Assembly: GCF_002968835.1 (NCBI RefSeq)
Contig: NZ_PKQK01000005.1
Location: forward strand, 62,001 to 126,000
Direction: 5' to 3'
DNA: 64,000 nt
DNA from: Paenibacillus sp. PCH8
Lineage (GTDB): Bacteria > Bacillota > Bacilli > Paenibacillales > Paenibacillaceae
The notes below the pieces were generated by a model, which made no database searches, was not told the origin of the DNA, and saw nothing but the letters and a program-made list of their open reading frames with translations. This document shows positions 53,509-62,431 of this stretch, piece after piece (the first letter of the stretch is position 1; each line of letters opens with the position of its first letter). A program made the translations under genes and the position numbers.

Positions 53509-53967
53509 CTACGAGATCATCACCTGAATATCCATCTCACCAATACCGTCCATCAGTAAAGGAATACTCAGTGCCTTCGTCGCCGTAAATGCAGTCAGAT
53601 GCTCAGACTTCAGGACTTGTGGAGGTGTAATATCGACCACAACCCCCTGGTTCGACAGGATGGTGCTGGCATTTCCACTGATCATATTACCCAGTTCCGA
53701 AATGGCACTTTTGCTCATTTCATCCATTTCTGTGATGACAAATCCGCCCATCATCGCAGATACAATTTTCAGTGCAACTTGTTCGTTTATGCCAAACACA
53801 ATGTTTCCGCTAAGTTGTCCTGTCATTCCGATCACGATCCAGACATGATCTGCAATGTATTCTACATTTTTCACGCCAAGACTCCCGGTGGAAGGCGAAA
53901 CCTGGATGAGCTGTTCAAATACGTTCCGTGCCGATTCCAGGAAAGGATTAATCACTTCCGCTTTCAC
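53509..53967 (-). CDS. cheX: CheX-type chemotaxis phosphatase
   Basis: 152 residues. CheX/CheC fold: 'VWIVIGMTGQLSGNIVFGI' strands and the single catalytic signature 'KSAISELGNMISGNAS' (~82-97), where the conserved Glu and Asn dephosphorylate CheY-P. 'KALSIPLLMDGIGEMDIQVMIS' closes the fold. It is the stand-alone CheX-like group often encoded away from che operons in Paenibacillus. There is no other chemotaxis gene in the window. Confidence 0.87.
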   Translation of the reverse strand: MKAEVINPFLESARNVFEQLIQVSPSTGSLGVKNVEYIADHVWIVIGMTGQLSGNIVFGINEQVALKIVSAMMGGFVITEMDEMSKSAISELGNMISGNASTILSNQGVVVDITPPQVLKSEHLTAFTATKALSIPLLMDGIGEMDIQVMIS

Positions 53968-54421
53968 TGTCTATGTCCCCCTCACACTGGGTTATTGGTC
54001 ACATACCAAAAGTCCCATATTCATTAAATTTATTATACTTTATCACGTACAAGAATTCATTAAGAATTCGTTAAACCATGTGTACTATAATTTATCGTCA
54101 TCCGCAGGGCAAATGTTTATAGCTGATTTTAGCGAATAAACAGAGGTTTTCACTTCTTTTGAAGAAAGTTTTTGATCATTGTGCGTGGCAAAAGGGGTTT
54201 AGGACTTTATTACTGGTTTTTTATAATAATAAAAAAATTAAATTCTTGCATACGCGTTTTTTTCACGGTCTCTTGAACTACTTTTGATCCCGACGATCAC
54301 CTTCATTGCTCTGCTGTCCTGAATCACCTATAATTTAAGATAACGGAACAATGAACAGTTACGGGATATCACATACCAAAACTACATACCTAAGATACCA
54401 TGCCTGCGAAGGAGGCCACCT
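53968..54421. other. AT-rich intergenic region between cheX and a LysR gene
   Basis: 454 nt, very AT-rich (long A/T runs around 54200-54260). It contains the LysR promoter near the right end. No ORF with a ribosome site and no RNA motif was recognised. Confidence 0.35.
54306..54334 (+). promoter_or_regulatory. Sigma-A promoter of the LysR gene at 54422
   Basis: TTGCTC (54306-54311) and TATAAT (54329-54334) with a 17-bp spacer. Confidence 0.5.
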
Positions 54422-55324
54422 ATGAACATAAGCCAACTGGAGACACTGATTACCATTTCCAAAACGATGAGCTTCCGCAAAGCGGGTGAACTTCTGAATC
54501 TCACCCAACCTGCCGTCTCGGCCCAGATCAAAAGTCTGGAAGACGAATTCAGCACCGTTCTTGTAGATCGTAACCAACCTGTTACCCTTACTGACCGCGG
54601 ACAGGTATTCCTGGAACACGCTGAACGGATGCTCGACATTGTGGATGAGTTGAAACAGAAATTGTCCGATCTGGATGAAACGCCTCAGGGACGTATCGTG
54701 TTAGGTACCACGACTTCCATTGCTATTCAGATCTTGCCCAGGGTGTTATCCTATTTCCAAGATCAATTCCCGCTTATCAAAACCAGTATCCGATCCCTTC
54801 CTTCATCACAGATCTATACTCAGGTCGAGAATGGTCTGGTTGATGTCGGTATCGGCTATCTTACAGAGCGCAATCCCAATCTAAATACGTCTGTGCTGTA
54901 CTATGATACATTCGAGCTTGTCGTATCTCCGTCCCATCCCCTGGCGAAGAAAAAGCATGCTGCGGTAGATGTGCTCCGAAGTACACCGTTGATTTTGCTA
55001 TCTCCTGATACCGTGGGACGACGATTTACGGAAACCATCTTTAAGAAACATGGTATTGAGCCTAATATCGTGATGGAATTGTCGAGTAGTGAGGAAGTCA
55101 AACGGATGGTTGAGATTGATCTCGGCGCAGCTGTCATCTCGAAACAATCTGTTGCACATGAGTTACGCCAAGGTACTCTGCGAATGATACCCCTGAGTGA
55201 ACTTGAGGTCAGTCATCCTGTAGGTGTGATCTACAAGTCCAGCCGCTACCTCAACTCAGCGATGCAGCAATTCATAAGTGATCTCAAAGGTATGCCGGAA
55301 ACCCAATTCATCAGTTCAGAATGA
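54422..55324 (+). CDS. LysR-family transcriptional regulator
   Basis: 300 residues behind AAGGAGG. HTH at ~16-55 ('MSFRKAGELLNLTQPAVSAQIKSLEDEFSTVLVDR') and an effector domain from ~90 ('IVLGTTTSIAIQILPRVLSYFQDQFPLIKT'). It lies 30 nt before a PHP-phosphatase gene on the same strand. The 'LGTTTSIAIQILPRVL' region is of the CysB/GltC-like class. Target and ligand unknown. Confidence 0.85.
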   Translation: MNISQLETLITISKTMSFRKAGELLNLTQPAVSAQIKSLEDEFSTVLVDRNQPVTLTDRGQVFLEHAERMLDIVDELKQKLSDLDETPQGRIVLGTTTSIAIQILPRVLSYFQDQFPLIKTSIRSLPSSQIYTQVENGLVDVGIGYLTERNPNLNTSVLYYDTFELVVSPSHPLAKKKHAAVDVLRSTPLILLSPDTVGRRFTETIFKKHGIEPNIVMELSSSEEVKRMVEIDLGAAVISKQSVAHELRQGTLRMIPLSELEVSHPVGVIYKSSRYLNSAMQQFISDLKGMPETQFISSE

Positions 55325-55354
55325 CAACGAGTCGTGAGAAAGGAAGGATTCCAT

Positions 55355-56164
55355 ATGAAATTTGATCTTCATACACATCATTTTCGTTGTGGTCACGCAG
55401 ACGGCAACATCCGCGATTATATAGAGGCAGGTATTGAGGCAGGACTTCAGGCCATCGGTATCTCGGATCATACGCCATACTTTGGCAGTGAGCTTGAGCA
55501 GGCATTTCCCCGGATCGCAATGGGCAAATCGGAATTGCAGCATTATGTGGAAGAAGTCCTTTCTCTGAAAAAAGAATATGCGGGTCAAATCGATGTACTA
55601 CTCGGCATAGAATCCGACTATTTCCCCATTCATGCGGACTTGTACCGCACCACGCTGGGACAGTATCCTTTTGACTATATCATCGGTTCGGTTCACCATA
55701 CGGAGGATGTTAGTATTTTCAACAAAACCCGGTGGAACGGACTGAGCAATGCTCGTAAAGTTGAAGTAAAAGAAAGTTATTACTCATTGATCCGCCAATC
55801 GGCTCGCAGTGGTATGTTCCAGATCCTTGGACACATTGATGCGATGAAAGGAAATTATCCTCCCTTCTCCGAGATTGTTGCTGACCAGGCCATTGATGAA
55901 ACGTTACACGTCATTGCAGAGTGCAACGTAGCCATCGAAATTAACACATCAGGTAAAACCAAACTCAGCGGTGGCTGGTATCCTTCAGATGCCATTCTGG
56001 AACGGGCCCATCATTACGGGGTGAAGGTGACCTTCGGATCGGATGCTCACAAACCGCAGCGGGTTGCAGACGAGCTGGATAACGTTCGCACACGTCTGCG
56101 GGAGATCGGATTCACCGACTGGGTCTATTTCAAGCAGAAACAGATGCAGGTTGTATCACTGTAA
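55355..56164 (+). CDS. hisJ: Histidinol-phosphatase, PHP family (HisJ/HisK type)
   Basis: 269 residues from the ATG at 55355, six nt after AAGGAAGG. PHP metal motifs: 'FDLHTHHFRCGHADGN' at 3-18, 'GISDHTPYF', 'LGIESDYFP', 'GSVHHTE', 'GHIDAMKG' and the final 'TFGSDAHKPQRV'. Such enzymes release phosphate from histidinol phosphate in histidine synthesis, using a trinuclear metal site. It is not in a his operon here; it is paired with LysR. YtvP-like assignment is also possible. Confidence 0.87.
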   Translation: MKFDLHTHHFRCGHADGNIRDYIEAGIEAGLQAIGISDHTPYFGSELEQAFPRIAMGKSELQHYVEEVLSLKKEYAGQIDVLLGIESDYFPIHADLYRTTLGQYPFDYIIGSVHHTEDVSIFNKTRWNGLSNARKVEVKESYYSLIRQSARSGMFQILGHIDAMKGNYPPFSEIVADQAIDETLHVIAECNVAIEINTSGKTKLSGGWYPSDAILERAHHYGVKVTFGSDAHKPQRVADELDNVRTRLREIGFTDWVYFKQKQMQVVSL

Positions 56165-56176
56165 ATAGAGTAAACA

Positions 56177-56220
56177 CAAAGCCCCCCACAGCGCGCTTGT
56201 TCACGCCGTGGGGGGCTTTG
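56177..56220 (+). terminator. Terminator of hisJ
   Basis: CAAAGCCCCCCAC/GTGGGGGGCTTTG stem with additional GCG/CGC pairing. Confidence 0.8.
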
Positions 56221-56243
56221 TAGTACCCTATATCAGCAAAGAT

Positions 56244-56475
56244 ACTATATAAGTTAAACTACATATTTACACGATAACGGAGAGGACAGAAATAACCAGA
56301 AGAAGCGAAGTGTTCGCCTAAAAGCTTTCTGAAAGAAAGCTACATCGGAAGCATACGCTATCAACGGATTTTCCCTTTTCAAAAGGGAATCAAAAAATCT
56401 GGGGATAACAGCGATCGGAAGGTTATTCTGTCATCGAAGGGCCAGTGTAAAAACTTCACAGTTAACTTATATGGG
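56244..56475 (+). repeat. Dispersed palindromic element, complete copy (R2)
   Basis: About 232 nt. Imperfect terminal inverted repeats of ~50 nt start TATATAAGTTAAAC at the left and end GTTAACTTATAT at the right, with TTTACAC/GTGTAAA inside. GGACAGAAATAACC pairs with GGTTATTCTGTC. The interior carries AGAAGAAGCGAAG, a nested hairpin with GGATTTTCCC/AAAAAATC and the core GGGGATAACAGCGATCGG. Related copies lie at 12837, 17511, 18752 and 60160. Confidence 0.75.
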
Positions 56476-56505
56476 CAAAAAAAATGAACCCGCTCTCGCG
56501 GGTCC
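56475..56505 (-). terminator. Terminator of the GNAT gene
   Basis: ACCCGC-TCTC-GCGGGT hairpin followed by eight T on the minus strand. A second hairpin (AGGGGGT/TACCCCCT, 56529-56559) lies nearer the gene. Confidence 0.6.
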
Positions 56506-56646
56506 CAACAGCATTTCTATTATCAAAAAGGGGGTCATGAGATAAGTTTACCCCCTGTCTGTTAGAGTTCAATTGCAGCTATATTTCAATTGTGTAACAA
56601 ATGATTGAAGTTCGGTTCGTACAGGTTTTACTATTCTTATTCTATG

Positions 56647-57279
56647 CTAATGAGGATTGTCAGATACCATGGTTTGAAGATCTTTCTCCTGAAGCGGGCT
56701 AACGTATTGTTCCCGGTACATGCTGTATACTTTGACATCCATTAAGGATTCTGAAGTCTCATCATCCTCATCAAGCAATCCGAATGAAGGAAGAGTTCGC
56801 TCGAAGGACATCCCTATTTTGCAGAGTATCCGTTCTGAAGACACATTGGCCTCATAACAACGAGCCTCCACCCTCCGCAGATCAAGGTCAGCGAATCCAA
56901 ACTGTAACAGTCGCTGTACTGCCTCGGTAGCCACGCCCTTGCCCCAACAGGATCTGTTCAGGATATAACCAATCTGTGCGGTACCGTTCTGATCATTCCA
57001 GTGCTGAAATGACGTGATTCCAATAACCTGTTCTTTGCCTCTCCAGCAGATCCCATAATGTAACGAATCCAGCTTGGCGCTGCTGCTCCGTATCTGGTTC
57101 AACAACCGTCTCGCCCTGATCGGTGTGGGCTGGCTACCCCTATTCACATATCGGATGACTTGAGGATCGGAAAAGAGTTCCGACAATGTGCTGTAATCAC
57201 TTGGACGCAGTGATCGCAAGACAAGACGCTCTGTCCACAACGCAGGCAGACCTTGAACCAGCATTTTTCGGGTAAGCAT
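56647..57279 (-). CDS. GNAT-family N-acetyltransferase (RimJ/RimL-like)
   Basis: 210 residues behind AAAGGAG. 'WTERLVLRSLRPSDYSTLSELFSDPQVIRYV' opens the typical RimJ/RimL-like domain; the acetyl-CoA loop is 'LNRSCWGKGVATEAVQRLL' (~125-143), followed by 'DLRRVEARCYEANVSSERILCKIGM'. It probably acetylates a protein N-terminus or a small amine; target unknown. It is a single gene with its own terminators. Confidence 0.85.
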   Translation of the reverse strand: MLTRKMLVQGLPALWTERLVLRSLRPSDYSTLSELFSDPQVIRYVNRGSQPTPIRARRLLNQIRSSSAKLDSLHYGICWRGKEQVIGITSFQHWNDQNGTAQIGYILNRSCWGKGVATEAVQRLLQFGFADLDLRRVEARCYEANVSSERILCKIGMSFERTLPSFGLLDEDDETSESLMDVKVYSMYREQYVSPLQEKDLQTMVSDNPH

Positions 57280-57399
57280 GACAATCGCTCCTTTTGCCTA
57301 ACGGGCTCGAGTCCGGTAAGACAAGCATGCTCTGAAGATGATCCGGCGTAATATCATTTGAACTGATCCACGAACTTTAGTATTCGCATTTTGCATCAT

Positions 57400-58164
57400 T
57401 CAATTCTTGGTGTTAAAGGGTACAAATGCTCCTCTATCCTGTAACCCGCGATAGATACCCGTACGAATCTCACGGATATAGAAATCCAGCGCAGGCACAT
57501 TCGCCGACTGGGCAACCTTAACTTCTCTCTCAATATCATAGGGTACCCGCACAAATTGAACATTGAACGGAGTATTGATATCGTTGCTCTCTTCACCTTC
57601 AAGGATGCAGTAGGAAGCCTGGGGAAGATCGAGCGGATTACCAACACTGCCTGCATTGAATAGCAATTTGCCATTCATATATTGCAAGAATGCGTTATGC
57701 ACATCTCCATATCCCACGACATCAGCAGTACCTTGCTCAAGCTGATCAACCGGAGGATCAAACATCGCCATTCTATTCTCCATCGCATCCCAAGGCTGTA
57801 CGCGATGGTATACACTTTGAGGCGAGGCGTGTACCAGACGAATGGTACGACCACTCAGTTGTAATTGATAACTGAAGGGAAGAGTTGCCAAGTACGCCAA
57901 TCGTTCCTCACCCAACCGCTCTGCTTGCCAAGTGAAATTCTCGTTGTCCTGATTAACCGTAACCAGTTCATCCCAGTTCCCACGGATAACAAGTTCACAG
58001 GTCTCTCTCACCCGATCGACAACCTGTGCCGGTTCCGGGCCCTTGCCCACGAGGTCACCGAGACAAAAGATTCGCTCCAATCCACGACTTCGGATATCGC
58101 TTAGCACTGCTTCCCAGGCAGTCATATTGCCATGAATGTCGGATACAATCGCAATTCGTTCCAT
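57400..58164 (-). CDS. Metallophosphoesterase, ApaH/PrpE-like
   Basis: 254 residues from the ATG at 58162-58164 (GGAGG upstream). Calcineurin-type motifs: 'IAIVSDIHGNMTAWEAVL' (3-20), 'FCLGDLVGKGPEP', 'VIRGNWDEL' (GNxD variant of GNHD) and 'GYGDVHNAF', 'FNAGSVGNP'. It is a cytosolic dinuclear-metal phosphatase or diesterase of the YfcE/MJ0912 group. It is followed by a second, membrane-linked phosphoesterase gene upstream on the same strand; the two are probably unrelated in function. Confidence 0.85.
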   Translation of the reverse strand: MERIAIVSDIHGNMTAWEAVLSDIRSRGLERIFCLGDLVGKGPEPAQVVDRVRETCELVIRGNWDELVTVNQDNENFTWQAERLGEERLAYLATLPFSYQLQLSGRTIRLVHASPQSVYHRVQPWDAMENRMAMFDPPVDQLEQGTADVVGYGDVHNAFLQYMNGKLLFNAGSVGNPLDLPQASYCILEGEESNDINTPFNVQFVRVPYDIEREVKVAQSANVPALDFYIREIRTGIYRGLQDRGAFVPFNTKN

Positions 58165-58194
58165 CTGGGTAACCTCCATTCATGTTGAATCATT

Positions 58195-59169
58195 TTATGT
58201 GGTTAATCCTTTAAGCTCCAATACCGTTAACTCCGGTCTGCATAGAAAACGAATGGGCAGTTGGGTCATACCAACGCCACGATTCACATACACCGGCATC
58301 TGTGTCTGGGTCGTGTAATACACGCCCTCCACATTCGTATAATACAACCCCTGCACATACTTATGTGAACCTCGCGGAGTCGTCAGCGCCCCGATCCAGG
58401 GAAAACGTACCTGTCCGCCATGACTATGACCGGAAAGTTGTAATCCGAAACCATATGGAGTCGCAATATCGGCATAATCCGGTTCATGCATGAGCAGCAA
58501 TTTCCACACCTCATGATCCAGTTCCTTGATGGCTTGGGCAGGATCAGGCCTGCCAGTAAGGGCATCGTCCAGACCCGCTATCGCCAGCCGTTCTCCCCCT
58601 TGTTCAATCACCACATGTTGGTTACGTAACAATGTGAATCCGGCTTCATGGAACATGGTTGCCACTTCATTCTGCTGGCTGCCCCGATAATCATGATTCC
58701 CCAAAACGGCAAATTTGCCATATTTCGCTTGCATGGAGGCCAACACAGGAATACATTCGCGCATTGGCTCTGCTTCCCTCTCGACCATATCTCCGGTAAA
58801 ACAAATCAGGTCCGGTTGCTGCTCTTCGATCGTCGCTGCCAGCTTCTTCATCTCTTTCAACCCAGTATGAAACCCAAGATGGGTATCGCTGAAATGAACC
58901 ACACGCAATCCGTCAAATGCCTTTGGAAACTTCGGGAGTTCCAGCTCTACTCGCTTGATCTCCAGATGACGCGGCTCCCAAAGCCAGGCATAGCCTCCCG
59001 TGAGCAAACTGGCACCCGCCGTCATCAAAACCATGCGCAATAAGAAACTTCGACGAGAGGGATCATGATCCTTTTCTTCTCCAGGAAACACAGACTCTCC
59101 CGAACCTGGTGTCTTGTACGAGCGTTGGGACGGCGAGTTGTTGCTACCCTGACGCGGTGTCTCCGCCAT
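58195..59169 (-). CDS. ykuE: Tat-exported metallophosphoesterase (YkuE-like)
   Basis: 324 residues from the ATG at 59167-59169 behind AAGGAGGGG. A long charged N-region is followed by a twin-arginine motif 'SRRSFLLR' and a hydrophobic stretch (MVLMTAGASLLTGGYAWLW) near 35-62. The enzyme core has 'VVHFSDTHLGFHTGLK', 'ICFTGDMVE', 'AVLGNHDYRG' and 'LQLSGHSHGGQVRFP'. B. subtilis YkuE is a TatAyCy substrate that ends up in the cell wall. It probably hydrolyses a phosphodiester or lipid substrate outside the membrane. Confidence 0.87.
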   Translation of the reverse strand: MAETPRQGSNNSPSQRSYKTPGSGESVFPGEEKDHDPSRRSFLLRMVLMTAGASLLTGGYAWLWEPRHLEIKRVELELPKFPKAFDGLRVVHFSDTHLGFHTGLKEMKKLAATIEEQQPDLICFTGDMVEREAEPMRECIPVLASMQAKYGKFAVLGNHDYRGSQQNEVATMFHEAGFTLLRNQHVVIEQGGERLAIAGLDDALTGRPDPAQAIKELDHEVWKLLLMHEPDYADIATPYGFGLQLSGHSHGGQVRFPWIGALTTPRGSHKYVQGLYYTNVEGVYYTTQTQMPVYVNRGVGMTQLPIRFLCRPELTVLELKGLTT

Positions 59170-59344
59170 ATCTCCCCTCCTTCTACGCTCCATATCCATC
59201 CCCTTAGTATACCATATTCTGCATGGATAGCCCGGTTCCTCTGCTTCTTTATAAAAAGAAGCCGGGATCTCCGGCATTATACTGCACGGGATCACGACTT
59301 CTTCTAAGTTGCAGATTACACTTCTGCATATGGATATGACGAGA

Positions 59345-60109
59345 TTATACACTCAACCAGCGTTTGAACATATGCTTGGTTGTTTGTTTGTTCATTTCGG
59401 CAATGGAGGTTGTCAGTGGAATGCCTTTAGGACAGGATTGCACACAGTTTTGTGAATTACCACAACCCTCAATGCCTCCGTCTTCCATCAACGCTTCCAG
59501 ACGATCGTCGGCGTTCATCTCCCCTGTCGGGTGAGCATTGAACAGGCGCACTTGGGAAAGCGCTGCTGGACCGATAAAGTCCGTTTTCTCATTGACGTTA
59601 GGGCATGCCTCCAGACATACACCACATGTCATGCATTTGGACAGCTCATATGCCCACTGACGCTTCTTCTCAGGCATCCGTGGACCTGGACCGAGGTCAT
59701 AGGTACCATCAATCGGAATCCATGCTTTTACGCGTTTGAGGGCGCTAAACATCCGGGTACGGTCGATGACCAGGTCACGTACCACCGGGAAAGTCTTCAT
59801 GGGTTCGATGCGAACGGGCTGTTCGAGCTTGTCGATCAGGGCTGCACACGCTTGACGCGGCTTGCCGTTGATGACCATGGAGCAAGCACCGCAGACTTCT
59901 TCGAGACAGTTGGAATCCCAACACACGGGAGCAATAGATTTGCCCTCTGTATTGACCGGGTTCCGCTGAATCTCCATCAGGGCACTGATCACATTCATGT
60001 TGGGACGGTACGGAAGCTCAAATTCTTCGTTGTACGAAGATGACTCCGGGCTGTCCTGACGGGTGATAATAAACTTGACGGTTTTGTTCACTGTAGCTTG
60101 TTCCGCCAT
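59345..60109 (-). CDS. sdhB: Succinate dehydrogenase iron-sulfur subunit SdhB
   Basis: 254 residues from the ATG at 60107-60109 (GAGGAGGGG upstream). It carries three clusters: a [2Fe-2S] set in 'CWDSNCLEEVCGACSMVINGKPRQAC' (starting ~59), then 'CMTCGVCLEACPNVN' and 'CGNSQNCVQSCPKGIP' for the [4Fe-4S] and [3Fe-4S] centres. It passes electrons from SdhA to the SdhC heme/menaquinone site. It is normally adjacent to sdhA; here a 536-nt repeat-filled gap separates them. Confidence 0.95.
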   Translation of the reverse strand: MAEQATVNKTVKFIITRQDSPESSSYNEEFELPYRPNMNVISALMEIQRNPVNTEGKSIAPVCWDSNCLEEVCGACSMVINGKPRQACAALIDKLEQPVRIEPMKTFPVVRDLVIDRTRMFSALKRVKAWIPIDGTYDLGPGPRMPEKKRQWAYELSKCMTCGVCLEACPNVNEKTDFIGPAALSQVRLFNAHPTGEMNADDRLEALMEDGGIEGCGNSQNCVQSCPKGIPLTTSIAEMNKQTTKHMFKRWLSV

Positions 60110-60159
60110 ATCGTTGTCCCCTCCTCTGGTGACGATGATTGTATTGCTGATGCGCAAAA

Positions 60160-60335
60160 TGGTTTGGTGCACGGGTGGCGCTTCGTCAGCGGAATGCCCC
60201 TCTGATCGCTGTTATCCCCGGATTTTTTTGATCAACCCTTCACAGGGTTAAAATCCGGTGATAAAGGCGAGCGCTTCGCTTCTTCTGGGCATTTCCGCTT
60301 CCTCCGCTACGTCGTGCACACAGGGTCACTTTGCT
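60160..60335 (-). repeat. Dispersed palindromic element, copy R4, between sdhA and sdhB
   Basis: On the minus strand: GTGCACGACGTAGCGGAGG…AGCGGAAATGCCC, AGAAGAAGCGAAGCGCTCGCC, a nested hairpin GGATTTTAACCCTGTGAAGGG…AAAAAAATCC, core GGGGATAACAGCGATC, then GGGGCATTCCGCT and CACCCGTGCACC. Its stems differ in sequence from copy R2 but still pair. Confidence 0.7.
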
Positions 60336-60545
60336 GGAAACTGCACTCCATTCATGCTGGATGGGCAGTATTGAAGTTCTGAAGCATCGCTAAGGCGCTT
60401 TGCTTCTTCTGGGTATATCCGCTTCTTCCGCTATGTTGTGCACGTGGGTAACTTTGCTGGAAAACTGCACTCCATTCATGCTGGAGGCAGTATTGAAGTT
60501 CTGAAGCATCGCTAGGGCTTTGCTTCTTCTGGGTCTTTCCTTCAC
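60278..60545 (-). repeat. Tandem ~122-bp repeats between sdhA and sdhB
   Basis: The landmark GCTTCTTCTGGG recurs at 60278, 60402 and 60522, and GAAGCATCGC at 60381 and 60503. Two near-complete units and a third partial one are present. The units include ACTGCACTCCATTCATGCTGG and TTTGCTGGAAA and are related to the flank of copy R4. Confidence 0.7.
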
Positions 60546-60645
60546 TTTGATGGCAGTAACTTTGAAGAAGCTTTGCTTCTCCAAAGTTCTCCTGCCTCTC
60601 CGTTCAGGTGGTTAACTATTCATTACATGAATAGTGTGGTACTTC

Positions 60646-62388
60646 TTAATCTTTGGAATAGTCCCGGATACGTGGTGGGATCAGGGATACGTCTACTGGC
60701 TCGTACGAGATTTTCGGGCCTTCCTTCGACCAGCTTGCGATAGTCGTTTTTAGGAACTCTTCGTCATTACGTTCCGTGAAATCCGGTTTGTAATGTGCGC
60801 CTCGGCTTTCGTTACGTAGCAATGCGCCCAATGTCATCGCTTCAGCCAGTTCAATCATGTTCCACAATTGGCGCGTGAACGCTGCACTCGGGTTGTTCCA
60901 ACCAGAGCTGTCGTACATGTTGATTTTGCCGTAACGCTCTTTCAATTCCTTGATCTTGCCGATCGTGGCTTCAAGCTTGTCATTGTAGCGTACAACCGTC
61001 ATGTTGGCTGTCATCCACTCACCAAGCTCTTTATGAATGACATAGGCATTTTCGGTGCCTTGCATGTTCATGATGCCTTCATATTTATCGCTTTGGCGTT
61101 TGGTGTGGTTCTCAAATACGGAAGAAGGGATATCTGCTGACGATTTTTTGAGTCCTTTGATATATTCAACCGCTTTGGGTCCAGCTACCATGCCACCATA
61201 GATCGCGGATACCAGTGAGTTCGCACCCAGACGGTTCGCGCCATGGTATTGATATTCACATTCACCAGCTGCGAACAGCCCCGGAATGTTGGTCATTTGG
61301 TTGTAATCTACCCACATGCCGCCCATGGAATAATGGACTGCCGGGAAGATTTTCATCGGGATTTTACGTGGGTCATCACCCATGAATTTCTCGTAAATCT
61401 CAATGATTCCGCCGAGTTTAACATCCAGCTCCTTCGGATCTTTGTGAGACAGGTCGAGATATACCATGTTCTCGCCGTTCACACCGAGCCCCATGTCTAC
61501 GCAGACACTGAAGATTTCACGAGTTGCGATATCGCGTGGAACCAGGTTACCGTAGGACGGATATTTTTCTTCAAGGAAGTACCAAGGCTTGCCGTCTTTG
61601 TACGTCCAGATCCGTCCACCTTCACCACGTGCGGATTCAGACATCAGACGCAGCTTGTCATCCCCTGGAATGGCTGTCGGGTGAATCTGAATGAACTCCC
61701 CGTTCGCGTACTTCACACCTTGCTGATACACGGCACTTGCCGCTGTACCTGTGTTGATAACGGAGTTGGTTGTTTTACCGAAAATGATACCAGGACCACC
61801 GCTCGCCAGAATAACCGCTTCTCCAGGGAAGGTCTGTACTTTCATCGTTTTCAGATCCTGAGCTACGATCCCGCGGCATATGCCTTCCTCATCCACAACC
61901 GCCTGCAGGAACTCCCAGTTCTCATACTTCGTAACCAAGCCCGCTGCTTCCCAGCGACGTACCTGCTCATCTAATGCGTAGAGCAATTGTTGCCCTGTTG
62001 TCGCTCCTGCAAACGCCGTACGGTGATGCTTCGTTCCCCCGAAACGGCGGAAATCAAGCAATCCTTCCGGTGTCCGGTTGAACATAACGCCCATCCGGTC
62101 CATCAGGTGAATAATGCCAGGTGCTGCTTCGCACATGGCTTTAACCGGTGGTTGGTTCGCGAGGAAGTCACCGCCGTATACCGTATCGTCAAAGTGTACC
62201 CATGGGGAGTCACCCTCACCCTTGGTATTTACCGCTCCGTTAATGCCGCCTTGGGCACACACGGAGTGAGATCTTTTAACAGGAACCAGTGAAAATAAAT
62301 GAACATGGACTCCGGCTTCAGCCGATTTGATCGCCGCCATCAATCCCGCGAGACCGCCGCCCACAATAATTACATTCGTTGATGCCAT
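60646..62388 (-). CDS. sdhA: Succinate dehydrogenase flavoprotein subunit SdhA
   Basis: 580 residues. FAD-binding 'IIVGGGLAGLMAAIKSAEAG' (7-26), the FAD-linking His in 'RSHSVCAQGGINGAVN' (~40-55), and dicarboxylate-site residues in 'HPTAIPGDDKLRLMSESARGEGG' and 'MGGMWVDYNQMTNIPGLFAAGE'. It oxidises succinate to fumarate in the TCA cycle, on the inner face of the membrane. It lies 43 nt after sdhC. Its stop is followed by repeats before sdhB. Confidence 0.95.
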   Translation of the reverse strand: MASTNVIIVGGGLAGLMAAIKSAEAGVHVHLFSLVPVKRSHSVCAQGGINGAVNTKGEGDSPWVHFDDTVYGGDFLANQPPVKAMCEAAPGIIHLMDRMGVMFNRTPEGLLDFRRFGGTKHHRTAFAGATTGQQLLYALDEQVRRWEAAGLVTKYENWEFLQAVVDEEGICRGIVAQDLKTMKVQTFPGEAVILASGGPGIIFGKTTNSVINTGTAASAVYQQGVKYANGEFIQIHPTAIPGDDKLRLMSESARGEGGRIWTYKDGKPWYFLEEKYPSYGNLVPRDIATREIFSVCVDMGLGVNGENMVYLDLSHKDPKELDVKLGGIIEIYEKFMGDDPRKIPMKIFPAVHYSMGGMWVDYNQMTNIPGLFAAGECEYQYHGANRLGANSLVSAIYGGMVAGPKAVEYIKGLKKSSADIPSSVFENHTKRQSDKYEGIMNMQGTENAYVIHKELGEWMTANMTVVRYNDKLEATIGKIKELKERYGKINMYDSSGWNNPSAAFTRQLWNMIELAEAMTLGALLRNESRGAHYKPDFTERNDEEFLKTTIASWSKEGPKISYEPVDVSLIPPRIRDYSKD

Positions 62389-62431
62389 TGCTGTTCACTC
62401 CCTTATAAGTCAGCATTTAATCGCTAAATGC

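Noticed and set aside
60390-60584. 64-codon minus-strand ORF between sdhA and sdhB
   Set aside because: Lies wholly in the tandem repeats, begins with TTG without a ribosome site and has no protein-like composition.
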